Position numbers and translations under genes: made by a program. Of a stretch of 64,000 bases of DNA, positions 43,379 through 53,566 are shown piece by piece. Position 1 is the stretch's first letter. Each line of letters starts with the position of its first letter. A model generated the notes under the pieces. The model was given only the letters and a program-made list of their open reading frames with translations. It ran no database searches and had not been told where the DNA came from. Origin of the DNA: Clostridium sp. JN-9 (GTDB lineage Bacteria; Bacillota; Clostridia; Clostridiales; Clostridiaceae); contig NZ_CP035280.1 in the NCBI RefSeq assembly GCF_004103695.1, forward strand, positions 2,232,001-2,296,000, given 5' to 3'.

Positions 43379-44571
43379 TTATTTATCCCCTTCCAGCATA
43401 AAGTGTAGATTAATCCTGTTATTATCATAACTGGCACTGTAGCTCCTAATACCAAATCAAATTTAATAAATACATAATATAAAATTACGCCTATGATCCA
43501 TACTACTAAAGCGCCCCAGTTTAAAAGAACATTCTCCTGAAGTTTAGTGTTTTTCTTTATAACAAAATAATCTGTTATTAGTATTGCAAACAATGGTGCA
43601 AATACTGATCCTATGGCATATAAAAATCCTTCGTAGTTCTCAATTGGGAAAATAACAGCTAACACAGTACCTATAAAAGCCATTACAACTCCTATATTTC
43701 TTTCACTAAACTTTGGCACAATATTTAAAAATGACACTCCTGCAGAATATACATCCATAAATGTAGTTGTAATTGTTGACAGTACAACGATTCCCAGTGT
43801 AGCCACTCCTAAATTAGCTGCCAGCATCATGGCTGATGGGTCAGCATTGTTTGAAACAATGGCTGCTCCCAGTCCAATTATAAACATCCAGCTGCTGCCA
43901 AGCATATATCCTAAAAAGCTTCCAAAAGCACCTTGTTTTTCAGTTTTAGCAAACCTGGTGTAGTCAGCTATTAAAGGCAGCCATGATAAAGGCATAACTA
44001 TGTTTAATTCCAGTGCACCTCCAATTGATATGGTGCCGCTGCCTTTCTTTGTAAAAAGAGATGCATCCTTAAATATTACAGCTCCCATTACCAATGTTAA
44101 TATAAATAAAAGAATTACTGCTGTATTATTTAATTTTTTCATGCCTGATTTTCCAAACCATATCCAAATTGCTGTGAGTAAGCCGATAACTATGCAGCAT
44201 ATAATAAAATTATCAAAATTCCATAGTGATTTAGTTATAAGATTAACTGAATTTGCTGCTGACTTTATCATAACTGCTGTCCAGCCTATTAACTGAAGCA
44301 CATTTAAAATAGAAAATAAATATGAACCGTACACTCCAAAGGAAATGCTGGTAGAAGTTATGGCAGGTATCTTTTCTCTTGTTCCAATTATACCTCCCAT
44401 AACAAAAATACTTACACCAATTAAATGTCCAATTAAAATCACAACTAATCCAGCTTTAAAGCCTAAGGGTGCAATTAACCCTCCAGTAAGTATCTCTGCA
44501 ATTGATACTGCTGCTCCAAACCATAAAAACAAAAATGTAAAAAAGCCTATTCTTTCTTCTGTATTACTCAT
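43345..44571 (-). CDS. cytX: NCS1-family permease, probable HMP transporter CytX
   Basis: 408 aa with about 12 membrane helices. FLWFGAAVSIAEILTGGLIA at the N-terminus and PLSWLPLIADYTRFAKTEKQ in the middle mark the cytosine/purine permease family. Lying between thiD and thiM under a TPP riboswitch, it is probably CytX, importing hydroxymethylpyrimidine or a related thiamine precursor. The start overlaps thiD by 8 bp. Confidence 0.88.
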   Translation of the reverse strand: MSNTEERIGFFTFLFLWFGAAVSIAEILTGGLIAPLGFKAGLVVILIGHLIGVSIFVMGGIIGTREKIPAITSTSISFGVYGSYLFSILNVLQLIGWTAVMIKSAANSVNLITKSLWNFDNFIICCIVIGLLTAIWIWFGKSGMKKLNNTAVILLFILTLVMGAVIFKDASLFTKKGSGTISIGGALELNIVMPLSWLPLIADYTRFAKTEKQGAFGSFLGYMLGSSWMFIIGLGAAIVSNNADPSAMMLAANLGVATLGIVVLSTITTTFMDVYSAGVSFLNIVPKFSERNIGVVMAFIGTVLAVIFPIENYEGFLYAIGSVFAPLFAILITDYFVIKKNTKLQENVLLNWGALVVWIIGVILYYVFIKFDLVLGATVPVMIITGLIYTLCWKGINKWKLVKKSQNY

Positions 44572-45388
44572 TCAGCATACCTGCCCTTTTATATAGTGTA
44601 TAAAAATGATTTGTTGGCCCAACACCGTGGCCAATGTCTAAAGAATGCTCAATAGCCACTGTTATATATTCCTTAGCTTTTTTTACAGCATCAATAATAT
44701 TAAGACCCAGTGCCAATTGTGATGCTATGGCTGAAGATAAAGTGCAGCCAGTTCCATGGGTATTTTTTGTATTAATCCTATTTGACCTGAAATAGGTTAT
44801 ATTTTCACCGTCATAAAGCACATCGGTAGCATCATTTTCTAAATGTCCTCCCTTAAGCAGCACATTACTGCAGCCTAATTTATATATTTCCTTTGCTGCT
44901 AATTCCATTTGTTCTATTGTGTCTATATTTTTTATGTCCCATGAAATTTCCTTTAATATTTCCTCTGCTTCAGGAATATTGGGAGTTATGATAGTAGCCA
45001 AGGGAATTAAATCCTTTATCAAAGCTGTTTTAGATTCAGGCTTTAAAAGTGAAAAGCCGCTTTTAGAAATCATTACTGGATCCAAAACTACTGGACTGGG
45101 CTTGTACTGTTTTAATTTTTCACTTATAGCCTCAATAGTTGATATTTTAGAAACCATTCCTATCTTAACTGCACTTACCTTAATATCAGTAAAGATTGCA
45201 TCTATTTGAGCTTTTATAATACTTTCATCCATATCCTGAACAGCAAATACTCCTTTTGTATTTTGTGCTGTAACTGCTGTAATAACACTCATGCCATATA
45301 CTCCATTTGCGCTAAAAGTCTTTAGATCAGCCTGAATACCTGCGCCTCCGCAGCTATCAGAGCCAGCTATAGTTAATACATTTTTCAT
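44564..45388 (-). CDS. thiD: Hydroxymethylpyrimidine (phosphate) kinase
   Basis: 274 aa. VLTIAGSDSCGGAGIQADLK at the N-terminus, KGGHLENDATDVLYDG and the catalytic NTHGTGCTLSSAIAS are complete. It makes HMP-PP for ThiE. First gene of the operon, with GGAGG upstream of the ATG and the TPP riboswitch ahead. Confidence 0.96.
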   Translation of the reverse strand: MKNVLTIAGSDSCGGAGIQADLKTFSANGVYGMSVITAVTAQNTKGVFAVQDMDESIIKAQIDAIFTDIKVSAVKIGMVSKISTIEAISEKLKQYKPSPVVLDPVMISKSGFSLLKPESKTALIKDLIPLATIITPNIPEAEEILKEISWDIKNIDTIEQMELAAKEIYKLGCSNVLLKGGHLENDATDVLYDGENITYFRSNRINTKNTHGTGCTLSSAIASQLALGLNIIDAVKKAKEYITVAIEHSLDIGHGVGPTNHFYTLYKRAGMLNE

Positions 45389-45417
45389 AATCTTATCCTC
45401 CCCTTTTTATTGGAAAT

Positions 45418-45448
45418 ACTAAAGGCGCAAATCTGCAGGATTTGCGCC
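45418..45448 (-). terminator. Terminator of the TPP riboswitch
   Basis: GGCGCAAATC and GATTTGCGCC form a perfect 10-bp stem with CTGCA loop, followed by TTTAG on the minus strand, 35 bases before thiD. Confidence 0.85.
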
Positions 45449-45470
45449 TAATAATACAATACATTAGTTA

Positions 45471-45564
45471 ACAACTTCCTACGCTGGTATTATCCAGATC
45501 AGGTATAGGGTCTAAGAAATTAGGTTCTCACTCTCAGCTGGCACCTCCAGCTCCCCTGTGCTTG
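45471..45564 (-). promoter_or_regulatory. TPP riboswitch (THI element)
   Basis: On the minus strand: ACAGGGGAGC, then GCTGAGAGTGAGAACC, then ACCCTATACCTGATCTGG and ATAATACCAGCGTAGGAAG. These are the conserved THI-box segments in order. With the terminator it should shut off thiD-cytX-thiM-thiE when thiamine pyrophosphate is plentiful. Confidence 0.97.
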
Positions 45565-45607
45565 ACTTTATTCTTTTCATAATAATATCACAAACAACAC
45601 TTACTTA

Positions 45608-46441
45608 TCAAGATTTTAAACCAATTAATAAATAATCACAATAGTGATTAAAGCCTAATGCTTTATATGCGTTAACAGCAGGAGTGTTATTTTTTCTTAC
45701 CATAAGGGTGGGTACTTTACCTCTGTTTAATATTCTTCTGCAAATCTCTGAAACTGCAGCTTTACAGTATCCATTTCCTCTATAATCCTTTGAAGTATAG
45801 ACACCTCCAATCTGATTGATTTTATCAGTAAAAGTTTGTATATTAGCATGGGCAACAGCTTTACCATTTACTAAAACCACCACTGAATCCTCTTCTTCTG
45901 ATCTTTCATTCATGGTTTTTATGATTTCATCTTTGCTGGTTATTCTATTAAAACCCTGCTCATTTACTTCCTTTAAAAATGCAACAGCAGTATCCAGTGG
46001 TAAGTCCTTATCATTAACAATATCTATATTCTGCATAACAAAAGGTTTGAAGTTGTCATTTACAAAATAACTGTCATCAGAATATTCCAGAATAGTTTTA
46101 TAATCCTTTATTTTTTCATACAAAGGATTTATTAAATCAGCCATTCCTAGTAAAAATGAAAAATTTCTTTCCTTCATTTTTTCACTGAAATATTCAATAG
46201 CATCTTTATCATTATAATGAGGAATACAGCTTCCAAGATTATAAAATGGAAGTATTCCTTTAAGTTCTCCATTCTTAAAATATCCATAATAATCCGCTGA
46301 TCTTCTTATGTCCTTATTATTCTCCAGCCCAAACTGAACCACATTTCCGTAAAGAAAGGTTGTTCCAATAGCATTCATTCTTAAATAATCCATAACCCGA
46401 TTTTTATCATTATTTGTAAGCAGCCTGAATTCATCTTTCAT
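45608..46441 (-). CDS. GNAT family N-acetyltransferase
   Basis: 277 aa. The C-terminal 130 residues form a GNAT/FR47 domain: VVVLVNGKAVAHANIQTF, then the acetyl-CoA loop VYTSKDYRGNGYCKAAVSE, ending with NAYKALGFNHYCDY. The N-terminal half (RLLTNNDKNRVMDYLRMNAI) resembles the DUF-type N-terminal half of two-domain GNATs. Substrate unknown. The ATG at 46441 follows AGGGGG; the frame extends 20 residues upstream without a site. Confidence 0.85.
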   Translation of the reverse strand: MKDEFRLLTNNDKNRVMDYLRMNAIGTTFLYGNVVQFGLENNKDIRRSADYYGYFKNGELKGILPFYNLGSCIPHYNDKDAIEYFSEKMKERNFSFLLGMADLINPLYEKIKDYKTILEYSDDSYFVNDNFKPFVMQNIDIVNDKDLPLDTAVAFLKEVNEQGFNRITSKDEIIKTMNERSEEEDSVVVLVNGKAVAHANIQTFTDKINQIGGVYTSKDYRGNGYCKAAVSEICRRILNRGKVPTLMVRKNNTPAVNAYKALGFNHYCDYLLIGLKS

Positions 46442-46536
46442 AAGCATCCCCCTTAAAAATCTTAATGTTAAATTGCAAATTATAATATCATCTTTTAACA
46501 TAAATGTAAATACTTATTTGAAATTACTTTTAAAAT

Positions 46537-46566
46537 TTGTTAACAATTGTTTAATTTTTGTATAAT
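46537..46566 (+). promoter_or_regulatory. Probable promoter of the OPT transporter gene
   Basis: TTGTTA (46537-46542) and TATAAT (46561-46566), 18 bp apart. This gives a leader of about 200 nt. In that leader I see only a short GAATACAT/ATGTATTC inverted repeat at 46711-46738 and no known riboswitch. Confidence 0.55.
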
Positions 46567-46774
46567 AATTAAAATTAAACTTATAAAATTTAATAAATGT
46601 CTGCTTATTTATATCAAAAATGCTAAATTACTCAGTTTTATCAGCTTGCTTTGCTAAAAATTAAGAATAATGAATATGACATTTTAATTGCAATATGCAA
46701 TAATTATAAAGAATACATTAACATTATTGTATGTATTCAAAAAGTAATTATATATTTTTTAAGGAGGTTTGTAT

Positions 46775-48715
46775 ATGATAGAAAAGAAAGGACTTTCTCA
46801 CGCAGCTTACGGTGGTACTAAGGGAGAAGATTATGTACCATACGTGCCCGTAACTGAGGCCATGCCAGAGATGACAGCGGTATCAATATTTATGGGATGT
46901 TTATTTGCAGTTATTTTTGGTGCAGCCAATACCTATTTAGGTCTTAAAGTTGGTATGACCATAGCTGCTGGTATTCCTGCAGCAATTCTAGCAACTGGAA
47001 TACTAAAAGGAATCTTTAAAAGAAATAACATTCTTGAATCAAATGTGATACAAGCAATGGCATCAATGGGTGAATCATTGGCAGGCGGTCTTATCTTTAT
47101 AGTTCCTGCAGTTATTTTACTTGGAACTAAATTAACCATTACTACAATAATAATACTTTCAATATTAGGCGGCTTACTTGGTATATTATTCGTAGTACCA
47201 TTAAGAAAATATTTAATTGTAGAAGAACACGGGAGACTAGTATACCCTGAAGGTATGGCAGCTTCTGAAGTACTGGTAAGCGGCAGCGCAGGCGGTCATG
47301 GATTAAAGACTATGCTTACAGGGCTTTCAGTTGGCGGAGGGTATAAATTACTTTCCGGAGGCTTTGCATTATGGACAGAAGAGCCATCCTGGACAATAAA
47401 ACCATTCCAGGGAACAGTTTTTGGTGCCGATATTTTAGCATCATTAATTGGTGTTGGTTATATAGTTGGTATTGAAATAGGTATGTATATGTTTGCTGGA
47501 GCACTTGTTGCTTTCTTTGGACTTATACCATTAATTAAATATGTTGGTGCCGGACTTGCAGCTCCATTGTTCCCTTCAGCAAAATTAATTAAGGATATGG
47601 ATGCTATGACAATATGGAGCACCTACATCAGATACGTTGGCGCTGGTGCTGTTGCAGCTGGTGGATTTATAAGCATAATTAAGACATTACCTACTATTGT
47701 TAAGTCATTTAAATCTGCTATGGGCGGATTTGGAGCTAAAATGAGCAGTCAAAAGAGAACTGATATTGATGTTCCAATGATTTGGGTTATAGGAGCAGCA
47801 ATATTTGTATTTATTTTAACATGGCTGGTTCCATTTGTGCCAAATGTTAAAATTGGAGCTGTTGGTGCAATATTTGCAGTAATATTTGCATTTTTCTTTG
47901 CAGTTGTATCTGCAAGACTTGTTGGAATAATAGGTACATCAAATAACCCAATTTCTGGTATGACAATTGCTACATTGCTTTTCATAACTGCAATATTAAA
48001 AGCTACAGGAAAAGTAGGCAATGCAGGAATGATAGCTGCTATTTTAGCTGGTTCAATAGTTTGTGTTGCTACTGCAATTGCAGGTGGTGCTGCTCAAAGT
48101 TTAAAGACTACATTTATAATTGGTGGAACACCTAAACATCTTGAAGTTGCAATGCTTGCTGCAGTTGCTGTTTCTGCCGGAGCTGTTGGATATATCATAA
48201 TCCTTTTAGACAAAGCTTATTCCATAGGATCAAAGGCTGTTCCTGCTCCTCAGGCAACATTAATGTCATTGGTTGTTAAAGGAATAATGAGTTCACAGCT
48301 TCCTTGGGCTTTAGTTATAATTGGTATTACTTTTGGAGTAATGTGTGAACTTATGAAAATTCCTGTACTGCCATTTGCACTTGGATTATATCTTCCAATT
48401 TACTTAAGTGCTGGAGTATTAATTGGTGGTATAGTAAGAGTATTAGTAGATAGAAAATTCAGAAATGACGATGCTCAGCTAAAGGAACAAACAGAAAAAG
48501 GCGTTCTGCTTGCATCTGGTCTTGTTGCAGGAGATGCACTGGTTGGTATTCTAATTGCTGTATTTGCTATTTTTGGAGTTGACAAGACAGTAGCATTTGG
48601 TCCAAGATTACTTGGAGATGCTGCATCAAATCCTTGGATTGCAGCAGTTATAGTTACCTTGCTATGTACTTGGATTTACAAATATACAGTTAAGATTGAC
48701 AACAAAGTAAGCTAA
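46775..48715 (+). CDS. OPT family oligopeptide transporter
   Basis: 646 aa with about 15 membrane helices. YVPVTEAMPEMTAVSIFMGC and FGAANTYLGLKVGMTIAAGI at the N-terminus are the bacterial OPT hallmarks, followed by VVPLRKYLIVEEHGRLVYPE and GNPISGMT-like SNNPISGMTIATLL. Such carriers are proton-driven importers of small peptides. The ATG at 46775 is seven bases after AAGGAGG; a TTG two codons earlier is less likely. Single gene with its own terminator. Confidence 0.93.
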   Translation: MIEKKGLSHAAYGGTKGEDYVPYVPVTEAMPEMTAVSIFMGCLFAVIFGAANTYLGLKVGMTIAAGIPAAILATGILKGIFKRNNILESNVIQAMASMGESLAGGLIFIVPAVILLGTKLTITTIIILSILGGLLGILFVVPLRKYLIVEEHGRLVYPEGMAASEVLVSGSAGGHGLKTMLTGLSVGGGYKLLSGGFALWTEEPSWTIKPFQGTVFGADILASLIGVGYIVGIEIGMYMFAGALVAFFGLIPLIKYVGAGLAAPLFPSAKLIKDMDAMTIWSTYIRYVGAGAVAAGGFISIIKTLPTIVKSFKSAMGGFGAKMSSQKRTDIDVPMIWVIGAAIFVFILTWLVPFVPNVKIGAVGAIFAVIFAFFFAVVSARLVGIIGTSNNPISGMTIATLLFITAILKATGKVGNAGMIAAILAGSIVCVATAIAGGAAQSLKTTFIIGGTPKHLEVAMLAAVAVSAGAVGYIIILLDKAYSIGSKAVPAPQATLMSLVVKGIMSSQLPWALVIIGITFGVMCELMKIPVLPFALGLYLPIYLSAGVLIGGIVRVLVDRKFRNDDAQLKEQTEKGVLLASGLVAGDALVGILIAVFAIFGVDKTVAFGPRLLGDAASNPWIAAVIVTLLCTWIYKYTVKIDNKVS

Positions 48716-48732
48716 AAAACTTAAATAAACTT

Positions 48733-48768
48733 AAAGGGAAAATGTACACGATGATACATTTTCCCTTT
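48733..48768 (+). terminator. Terminator of the OPT gene
   Basis: AAAGGGAAAATGTA and TACATTTTCCCTTT form a perfect 14-bp stem followed by T-rich sequence. Confidence 0.88.
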
Positions 48769-48814
48769 CTTATTTAACTTTATACCATAGTAATTTTATT
48801 TAAATACCCAAAGA

Positions 48815-50428
48815 CTAGTTTTCACCCATAAACATTTTTACATCATCCTCAGCATTTGTTATTCCGGCAATTCCAAAGTTATCTATTAAAACTTTAGCCA
48901 CATTAGGGGATAGGAATGCAGGAAGTGTTGGTCCCAAGTGTATATCTTTAACTCCTAATGAAAGCAGTGCAAGCAGTACTATAACGGCCTTTTGCTCATA
49001 CCATGCAATGTTATATGATATTGGCAGCTCATTTACATCTTTAAGTCCAAATATTTCTTTAAGCTTTAAGGCTATAAGTACCAATGAATATGAATCGTTA
49101 CACTGGCCAGCATCAAGTACTCTAGGAATTCCGTTAATATCTCCTAAGTTTAATTTATTATATCTGTATTTTGCACATCCTGCTGTCAATATAACTGCAT
49201 CCTTTGGCAGCTTTTCAGCAAACTCAGTATAGTAATTTCTGCTCTTCATTCTGCCATCACATCCGGCCATAACAAAGAATCTCTTAATTGCTCCAGATTT
49301 TACAGCATCAACTATTTTATCTGCTAAAGCAAAAACCTGATTATGTGCAAATCCGCCAACGATTTCTCCTTTTTCAATTTCCTTAGGAGCAGCGCATTTT
49401 TTAGCATGTTCAATTATCTCTGAAAAGTCCTTTGGTTGTCCATCTTTTCTGTCAGGAATGTGTTTTAATCCATCAAATCCAGTTGAGCCAGTTGTGTATA
49501 CTCTTGATTTATATGAATCCTTTGGAGGCACCAGGCAGTTTGTAGTCATTAAAATTGGACCATTAAAGCTTTCAAATTCTTCATTCTGTTTCCACCATGC
49601 ATTTCCATAGTTACCTACAAAATTGCTGTACTTCTTAAATGCAGGGTAGTAATTAGCAGGCAGCATTTCACCATGTGTATATACATCTACTCCTGTGCCC
49701 TGTGTCTGCTTTAATAATTCTTCCATATCCTTTAAATCATGTCCGCTTATTAATATTCCTGGATTATTTCTTACACCAATATTAACCTTTGTTATTTCAG
49801 GATTGCCATAAGTTGTTGTATTTGCTTTGTCCAATAAGGCCATAGCATTAACACCATATTTACCACACTCTAATACAAGTGAAACCAGCTGGTCTACTCC
49901 TAAATCATCTCTAAGTGTATCTACAAGAGCTTTCTGAAGGAATCCATTAGTCTCATCATCAGCATAACCAAGATTATCTGCATGCTCTAAATATGCAGCC
50001 ATTCCCTTTAGTCCATAGGTTAATAATTCTTTTAAAGATCTTATATCTTCATTTTCAGTTGAAAGAACACCTGTTTTATTTTCCTGGTCTGCAAGTTTGT
50101 CTAATTCTGAAACATCACAGCCCTTTGCTATTACTGCATCTCTAACTTCTTTTTTTAGTTGTTTGGATTTTTCTATTTTATCTAATATTTTATTATTATC
50201 AAAGTTTGCATTTGTTATTGTTATAAATAAACTTTCTATAATAAATCTATCTGCTTTTTTATCTAATACTCCCAGCTCTCTTGCCTTTACTGTATATACA
50301 GAAAGAGATTTGGTTGCAAAAATCAACTTATCCTGAAGATTTGCAGTTTCAGGTTTTTTACCACATACTCCTCCTAAAGTACATCCTTTTCCTCCTGATG
50401 TCTCTTGACATTGGTAACAAAACATCAT
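48815..50428 (-). CDS. hcp: Hydroxylamine reductase / hybrid cluster protein
   Basis: 537 aa. The N-terminal cluster [19 protein letters not shown] gives the [4Fe-4S] ligands (class I spacing with CxxC and then two more Cys). Hybrid-cluster ligands include [28 protein letters not shown] and [11 protein letters not shown]. It reduces hydroxylamine or nitric oxide and is induced by nitrosative stress. GGTGG lies nine bases before the ATG. An upstream inverted repeat (GTAAC-N4-GTTAC) suggests Crp/Fnr-type control. Confidence 0.95.
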   Translation of the reverse strand: MMFCYQCQETSGGKGCTLGGVCGKKPETANLQDKLIFATKSLSVYTVKARELGVLDKKADRFIIESLFITITNANFDNNKILDKIEKSKQLKKEVRDAVIAKGCDVSELDKLADQENKTGVLSTENEDIRSLKELLTYGLKGMAAYLEHADNLGYADDETNGFLQKALVDTLRDDLGVDQLVSLVLECGKYGVNAMALLDKANTTTYGNPEITKVNIGVRNNPGILISGHDLKDMEELLKQTQGTGVDVYTHGEMLPANYYPAFKKYSNFVGNYGNAWWKQNEEFESFNGPILMTTNCLVPPKDSYKSRVYTTGSTGFDGLKHIPDRKDGQPKDFSEIIEHAKKCAAPKEIEKGEIVGGFAHNQVFALADKIVDAVKSGAIKRFFVMAGCDGRMKSRNYYTEFAEKLPKDAVILTAGCAKYRYNKLNLGDINGIPRVLDAGQCNDSYSLVLIALKLKEIFGLKDVNELPISYNIAWYEQKAVIVLLALLSLGVKDIHLGPTLPAFLSPNVAKVLIDNFGIAGITNAEDDVKMFMGEN

Positions 50429-50518
50429 GTGACGATTCCACCTTTCAATTTAAATTTATTTCTGTAATTTATTTTTTATTTACTATGCTTATATACTACT
50501 AGATAACTCTAATATAAT

Positions 50519-50537
50519 CCGTAACGCTAGTTACAAA
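50519..50537. promoter_or_regulatory. Candidate Crp/Fnr-type (HcpR-like) operator upstream of hcp
   Basis: GTAAC-GCTA-GTTAC at 50521-50534, within TTGTAACTAGCGTTACGG on the minus strand, about 95 bases upstream of hcp. Its TTGTAA could also serve as a -35 box to a TATTAG -10. Assignment to HcpR is from memory of hcp regulation in anaerobes. Confidence 0.4.
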
Positions 50538-50541
50538 TTAT

Positions 50542-50573
50542 AAAAAAAAGCGGTTATTAAACCGCTTTTTTTT
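50542..50573. terminator. Bidirectional terminator, end of the PTS operon
   Basis: AAAAAAGCGGTT and AACCGCTTTTTT make a strong stem with A and T runs on either side. It overlaps the stop codon of the aldolase gene. Confidence 0.88.
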
Positions 50574-51249
50574 ATATATTATTTACCAGTGAATCAGGAA
50601 CATTTTCTTTTCCCTGTCCATAATAATCAAACACTCTCACTGCCTGCTCAATCTGAGTATCAGTCATCATTGCAACATCATTGCTCATAGATCTTGCTAC
50701 ACAGTAAGTTTTAGCAGCTTCTTCTAAATAAATGCAGGAATATAAAGCTTGTTTCAATGAGTCACCTACTGCAATTACACCATGATGCTTTAAAATTACA
50801 GCTAGTTTCCCTTTTAAATTTTCAACTGCTTCTATTCCCATCTGCTGGCTTGCAGCTGATGAGAAAGCACATACATTAACTGATCCTTTTGCTGCATTGG
50901 CAAGAGTAGTTAAATTACATTTAAACTCATCCTGAACTAAACCTATTGCAGTTGCATAAGGTTGATGTGTATGAATAACCGCATTAACCTGTGGCATATT
51001 ATTATAGATATATAGAAGTGCCTTTGTATCCACTGATGCCTTTCTATTTCCCTCAATAACCTGTCCAGATAAGTCCATTAAAATTATGTCATCTGCCGCT
51101 AAGTCTTCATATATCATTCCTGAAGGAGTTACTAATATTCTGTTTTCATCAACCTTACAGCTTACATTTCCTCCTGAAAGTGCAATTAGTCCATATCTAT
51201 CAAGCTTAATACCAGCCTTAATGACTTCCTCTTTTTCTTTACTATACAT
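50572..51249 (-). CDS. Class II aldolase (L-fuculose-/L-ribulose-phosphate type)
   Basis: 225 aa. Zinc ligands and the catalytic acid are visible: SGNVSCKVDENRILVTPSG, AVIHTHQPYATAIG and LKHHGVIAVGDSL. Family members cleave or epimerise ketose 1- or 5-phosphates (FucA, AraD, RhaD, MtnB-like). It is the last gene of a PTS operon, so it probably cleaves the phosphorylated sugar or a product. The ATG at 51249 overlaps the previous gene and follows AAAGGAAA. Confidence 0.85.
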   Translation of the reverse strand: MYSKEKEEVIKAGIKLDRYGLIALSGGNVSCKVDENRILVTPSGMIYEDLAADDIILMDLSGQVIEGNRKASVDTKALLYIYNNMPQVNAVIHTHQPYATAIGLVQDEFKCNLTTLANAAKGSVNVCAFSSAASQQMGIEAVENLKGKLAVILKHHGVIAVGDSLKQALYSCIYLEEAAKTYCVARSMSNDVAMMTDTQIEQAVRVFDYYGQGKENVPDSLVNNI

Positions 51250-51745
51250 TTTTCCTTTTCCTTTCCTTATACATTGCATTGTTTCTTTTTATATTTGCCT
51301 TTAGAGAATCAGGATGTATAATTTCCTCAATTTCTAAAAGACATTTTTCTAAATCTTTGTTGTTATTGTATGCTTTTAAATCTATCCAGTACCTTCCCTT
51401 AAATAATGAAGGTTTATTTACTCTTATATACATTTTTTTTGCTAGCTGCTGTTCTTTAATTTTAAAACCAATTAATTCTTTTCTGGAGTAAACATGAGAT
51501 TGGTTAAAAGCTGAAAAACTTATTGCATTATTGCCTATAACTATTTTTTCAGGATAGCTTATGGCTATAAAATTAGTAATTAATGTGTATATACATATAA
51601 AACATATGAACATCCAAAGATATTTCATAGTTGAGCCACCGATTATACTATAAATTCCAAATGTAAAAACAATGGCTGCTAAAATTCCTGCATAAATTAC
51701 TCTGATTATAAACATTTTTTTATCAAATACATATTCCTTAATCAT
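51242..51745 (-). CDS. Two-helix membrane protein, unknown function
   Basis: 167 aa. Two membrane helices near the N-terminus (FIIRVIYAGILAAIVFTFGI and YLWMFICFICIYTLITNFI) are followed by about 90 residues with a PH-like beta-sheet (ISFSAFNQSHVYSRKELIGF) and a basic tail. It overlaps the aldolase start by 8 bp and follows the EIIC gene by 40 bp, so it belongs to the PTS operon. Role not known. Confidence 0.6.
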   Translation of the reverse strand: MIKEYVFDKKMFIIRVIYAGILAAIVFTFGIYSIIGGSTMKYLWMFICFICIYTLITNFIAISYPEKIVIGNNAISFSAFNQSHVYSRKELIGFKIKEQQLAKKMYIRVNKPSLFKGRYWIDLKAYNNNKDLEKCLLEIEEIIHPDSLKANIKRNNAMYKERKRKNV

Positions 51746-51785
51746 ATTACTCCTTTATTTTTTATATATTAAAGTATTTCTATAG

Positions 51786-53144
51786 TTAGGCCTGCTTTAA
51801 TTCTGCAGCTTCTTTTATTATTCTTTTTCTATTGAGTAATGCTAATCCTATAGCTACAACTGCCACTATACCCATACCAATCCATCCAAGATCATTTAAG
51901 CGAACAATTGCCCAAGTTAATGGATTTGCACCATCACATATACTTGAAATCTGTGTAGCACCTGAAGGCAATGCATATTTAGCGCTTCTGGCTGCTGTAG
52001 TTATTAATGGTGCCAGGTCAGTAGAAATCAATAAGCCCAATGCTAATATAACTATACCATTTATTAAAGCTCTGAATCCGTTACCATTAACTACAGGAGT
52101 AATTAAAACGAACATCCATGGAATAACTGCTAAATCTGCAAATGGAAGAACCTTGTTTCCAGGAAGGATAACAGCCATGAATACTGTTAGGGGTACTAGT
52201 ATAAGTGATACAGAAAGTGTTAATGGATGCCCTACACCAACTGCTGAATCAAGACCTATATACATCTTTCCTCTGTTGGAAAATCTCTTACTAATAAATT
52301 CAGAAGCTGCATCAGAAATTGGAAGTAAACCTTCCATTAATAGAGAAGCCATCTTAGGAATAAGAACTAACACAGCTCCCATAGTGATTCCAAGTTGAAG
52401 CACTTTAGTGATGTCATAGCCTGCTATAGCACCAATTGCAAGTCCTAACACTGATCCAACCATTATTGGTTCTCCAAATACTCCAAATTTCTCCTGAACC
52501 TTATCCACATTAATATCTATATTCCTGACTCCAGGAATCAAATCGATAATTTTATTGATTACTACAGCTATTGGTGCATATGCTGCGGTAAATCCATGAG
52601 GAAGTGAAACACCTGGTAATCCCAAAGTTTTCTCAACTCCTGGAGCTGTATAATCTCCAATTACCATGATTATTATCATATTTAAAACAGCTGCTATTAA
52701 ACCAATGGTCTGACTTCCAGTAACTACTGCAACCAGTGCTCCTGTAAATGCGAAGTGCCAGTAATCCCAAATATCAACGTCTATTGTCTGAGTTGTATTT
52801 GTTAATATCATTATAATATTTACAAGAAGGCACACTGGTATTATTATCATGCCCACTGTTGATGCAAAGGCAATAGCTGCTGCTGCTGGCCAGCCAATAT
52901 CAATGACAGATAATGATAATCCAAAACGTTTAATCATCTGCTCTACTGCCGGTCCTAAATTAGTAGACAGTGCCCCAATTACCAAATTTAAGCCTATAAA
53001 TCCTACACCTACTGTTAATCCAGCCCTTAATGCTTTACCTTTTTCTGTACCTAAAATTATTCCAAAAATGCATATTATAATTGGCATCATTACTGTTGGC
53101 CCTAAGCCTTGTATAAAGTTAAAGAACGACAATATATATGACAT
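51786..53144 (-). CDS. gatC: PTS EIIC component, galactitol family
   Basis: 452 aa, polytopic. GKALRAGLTVGVGFIGLNLV and IGLDSAVGVGHPLTLSVSL are typical of GatC-type EIIC; the family also serves other polyols and pentoses. Galactitol itself is unlikely to be proven by sequence, since no galactitol-phosphate dehydrogenase is in the operon. The EIIB gene lies 38 bp upstream. Confidence 0.88.
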   Translation of the reverse strand: MSYILSFFNFIQGLGPTVMMPIIICIFGIILGTEKGKALRAGLTVGVGFIGLNLVIGALSTNLGPAVEQMIKRFGLSLSVIDIGWPAAAAIAFASTVGMIIIPVCLLVNIIMILTNTTQTIDVDIWDYWHFAFTGALVAVVTGSQTIGLIAAVLNMIIIMVIGDYTAPGVEKTLGLPGVSLPHGFTAAYAPIAVVINKIIDLIPGVRNIDINVDKVQEKFGVFGEPIMVGSVLGLAIGAIAGYDITKVLQLGITMGAVLVLIPKMASLLMEGLLPISDAASEFISKRFSNRGKMYIGLDSAVGVGHPLTLSVSLILVPLTVFMAVILPGNKVLPFADLAVIPWMFVLITPVVNGNGFRALINGIVILALGLLISTDLAPLITTAARSAKYALPSGATQISSICDGANPLTWAIVRLNDLGWIGMGIVAVVAIGLALLNRKRIIKEAAELKQA

Positions 53145-53181
53145 AACTTACACCCCTTTAATTATTTTGATTAATAAGATC

Positions 53182-53466
53182 TTATTTTTTCATGAGTTCT
53201 AATATTTCCTTAGTTGTCTTATCAACTCCAACTCCCGTTAAAAAGCATATACCGCTTACAAATGGGCACTTTACACCATTTGGTTTCATAGTTGTTGCAA
53301 CAACAAAATCAAAATTGGCAGATTTTGATGGTACCTCAGCTATCTTACACTGATCTACCTTATACTGTCCTTTATAACCATTGCTATCCAATATCTTTTC
53401 AACCTTAACTCTTGCTGCTGTAGATGTGCAGACACCTGCACCGCATGCTAATAATATTCTTTTCAT
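53182..53466 (-). CDS. gatB: PTS EIIB component, galactitol family
   Basis: 94 aa, usual length. The phosphorylated cysteine lies in LLACGAGVCTSTAARVKVEK at residue 8 (P-loop-like EIIB). It passes phosphate from EIIA to the incoming sugar. Encoded between yjbQ and gatC. Confidence 0.9.
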   Translation of the reverse strand: MKRILLACGAGVCTSTAARVKVEKILDSNGYKGQYKVDQCKIAEVPSKSANFDFVVATTMKPNGVKCPFVSGICFLTGVGVDKTTKEILELMKK

Positions 53467-53566
53467 TTATTGTCACTTTCCCTTCTATTTTTAAAATTTT
53501 ATATATTATTATAGAAATAAATTTGATTATACCGTTTACAATTAACAGTAATATATCTGTGCTTTA

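Noticed and set aside
51832-52398. 188-aa plus-strand open frame inside gatC
   Set aside because: Antisense shadow of a membrane-protein gene; composition is proline/asparagine-rich with no family features.
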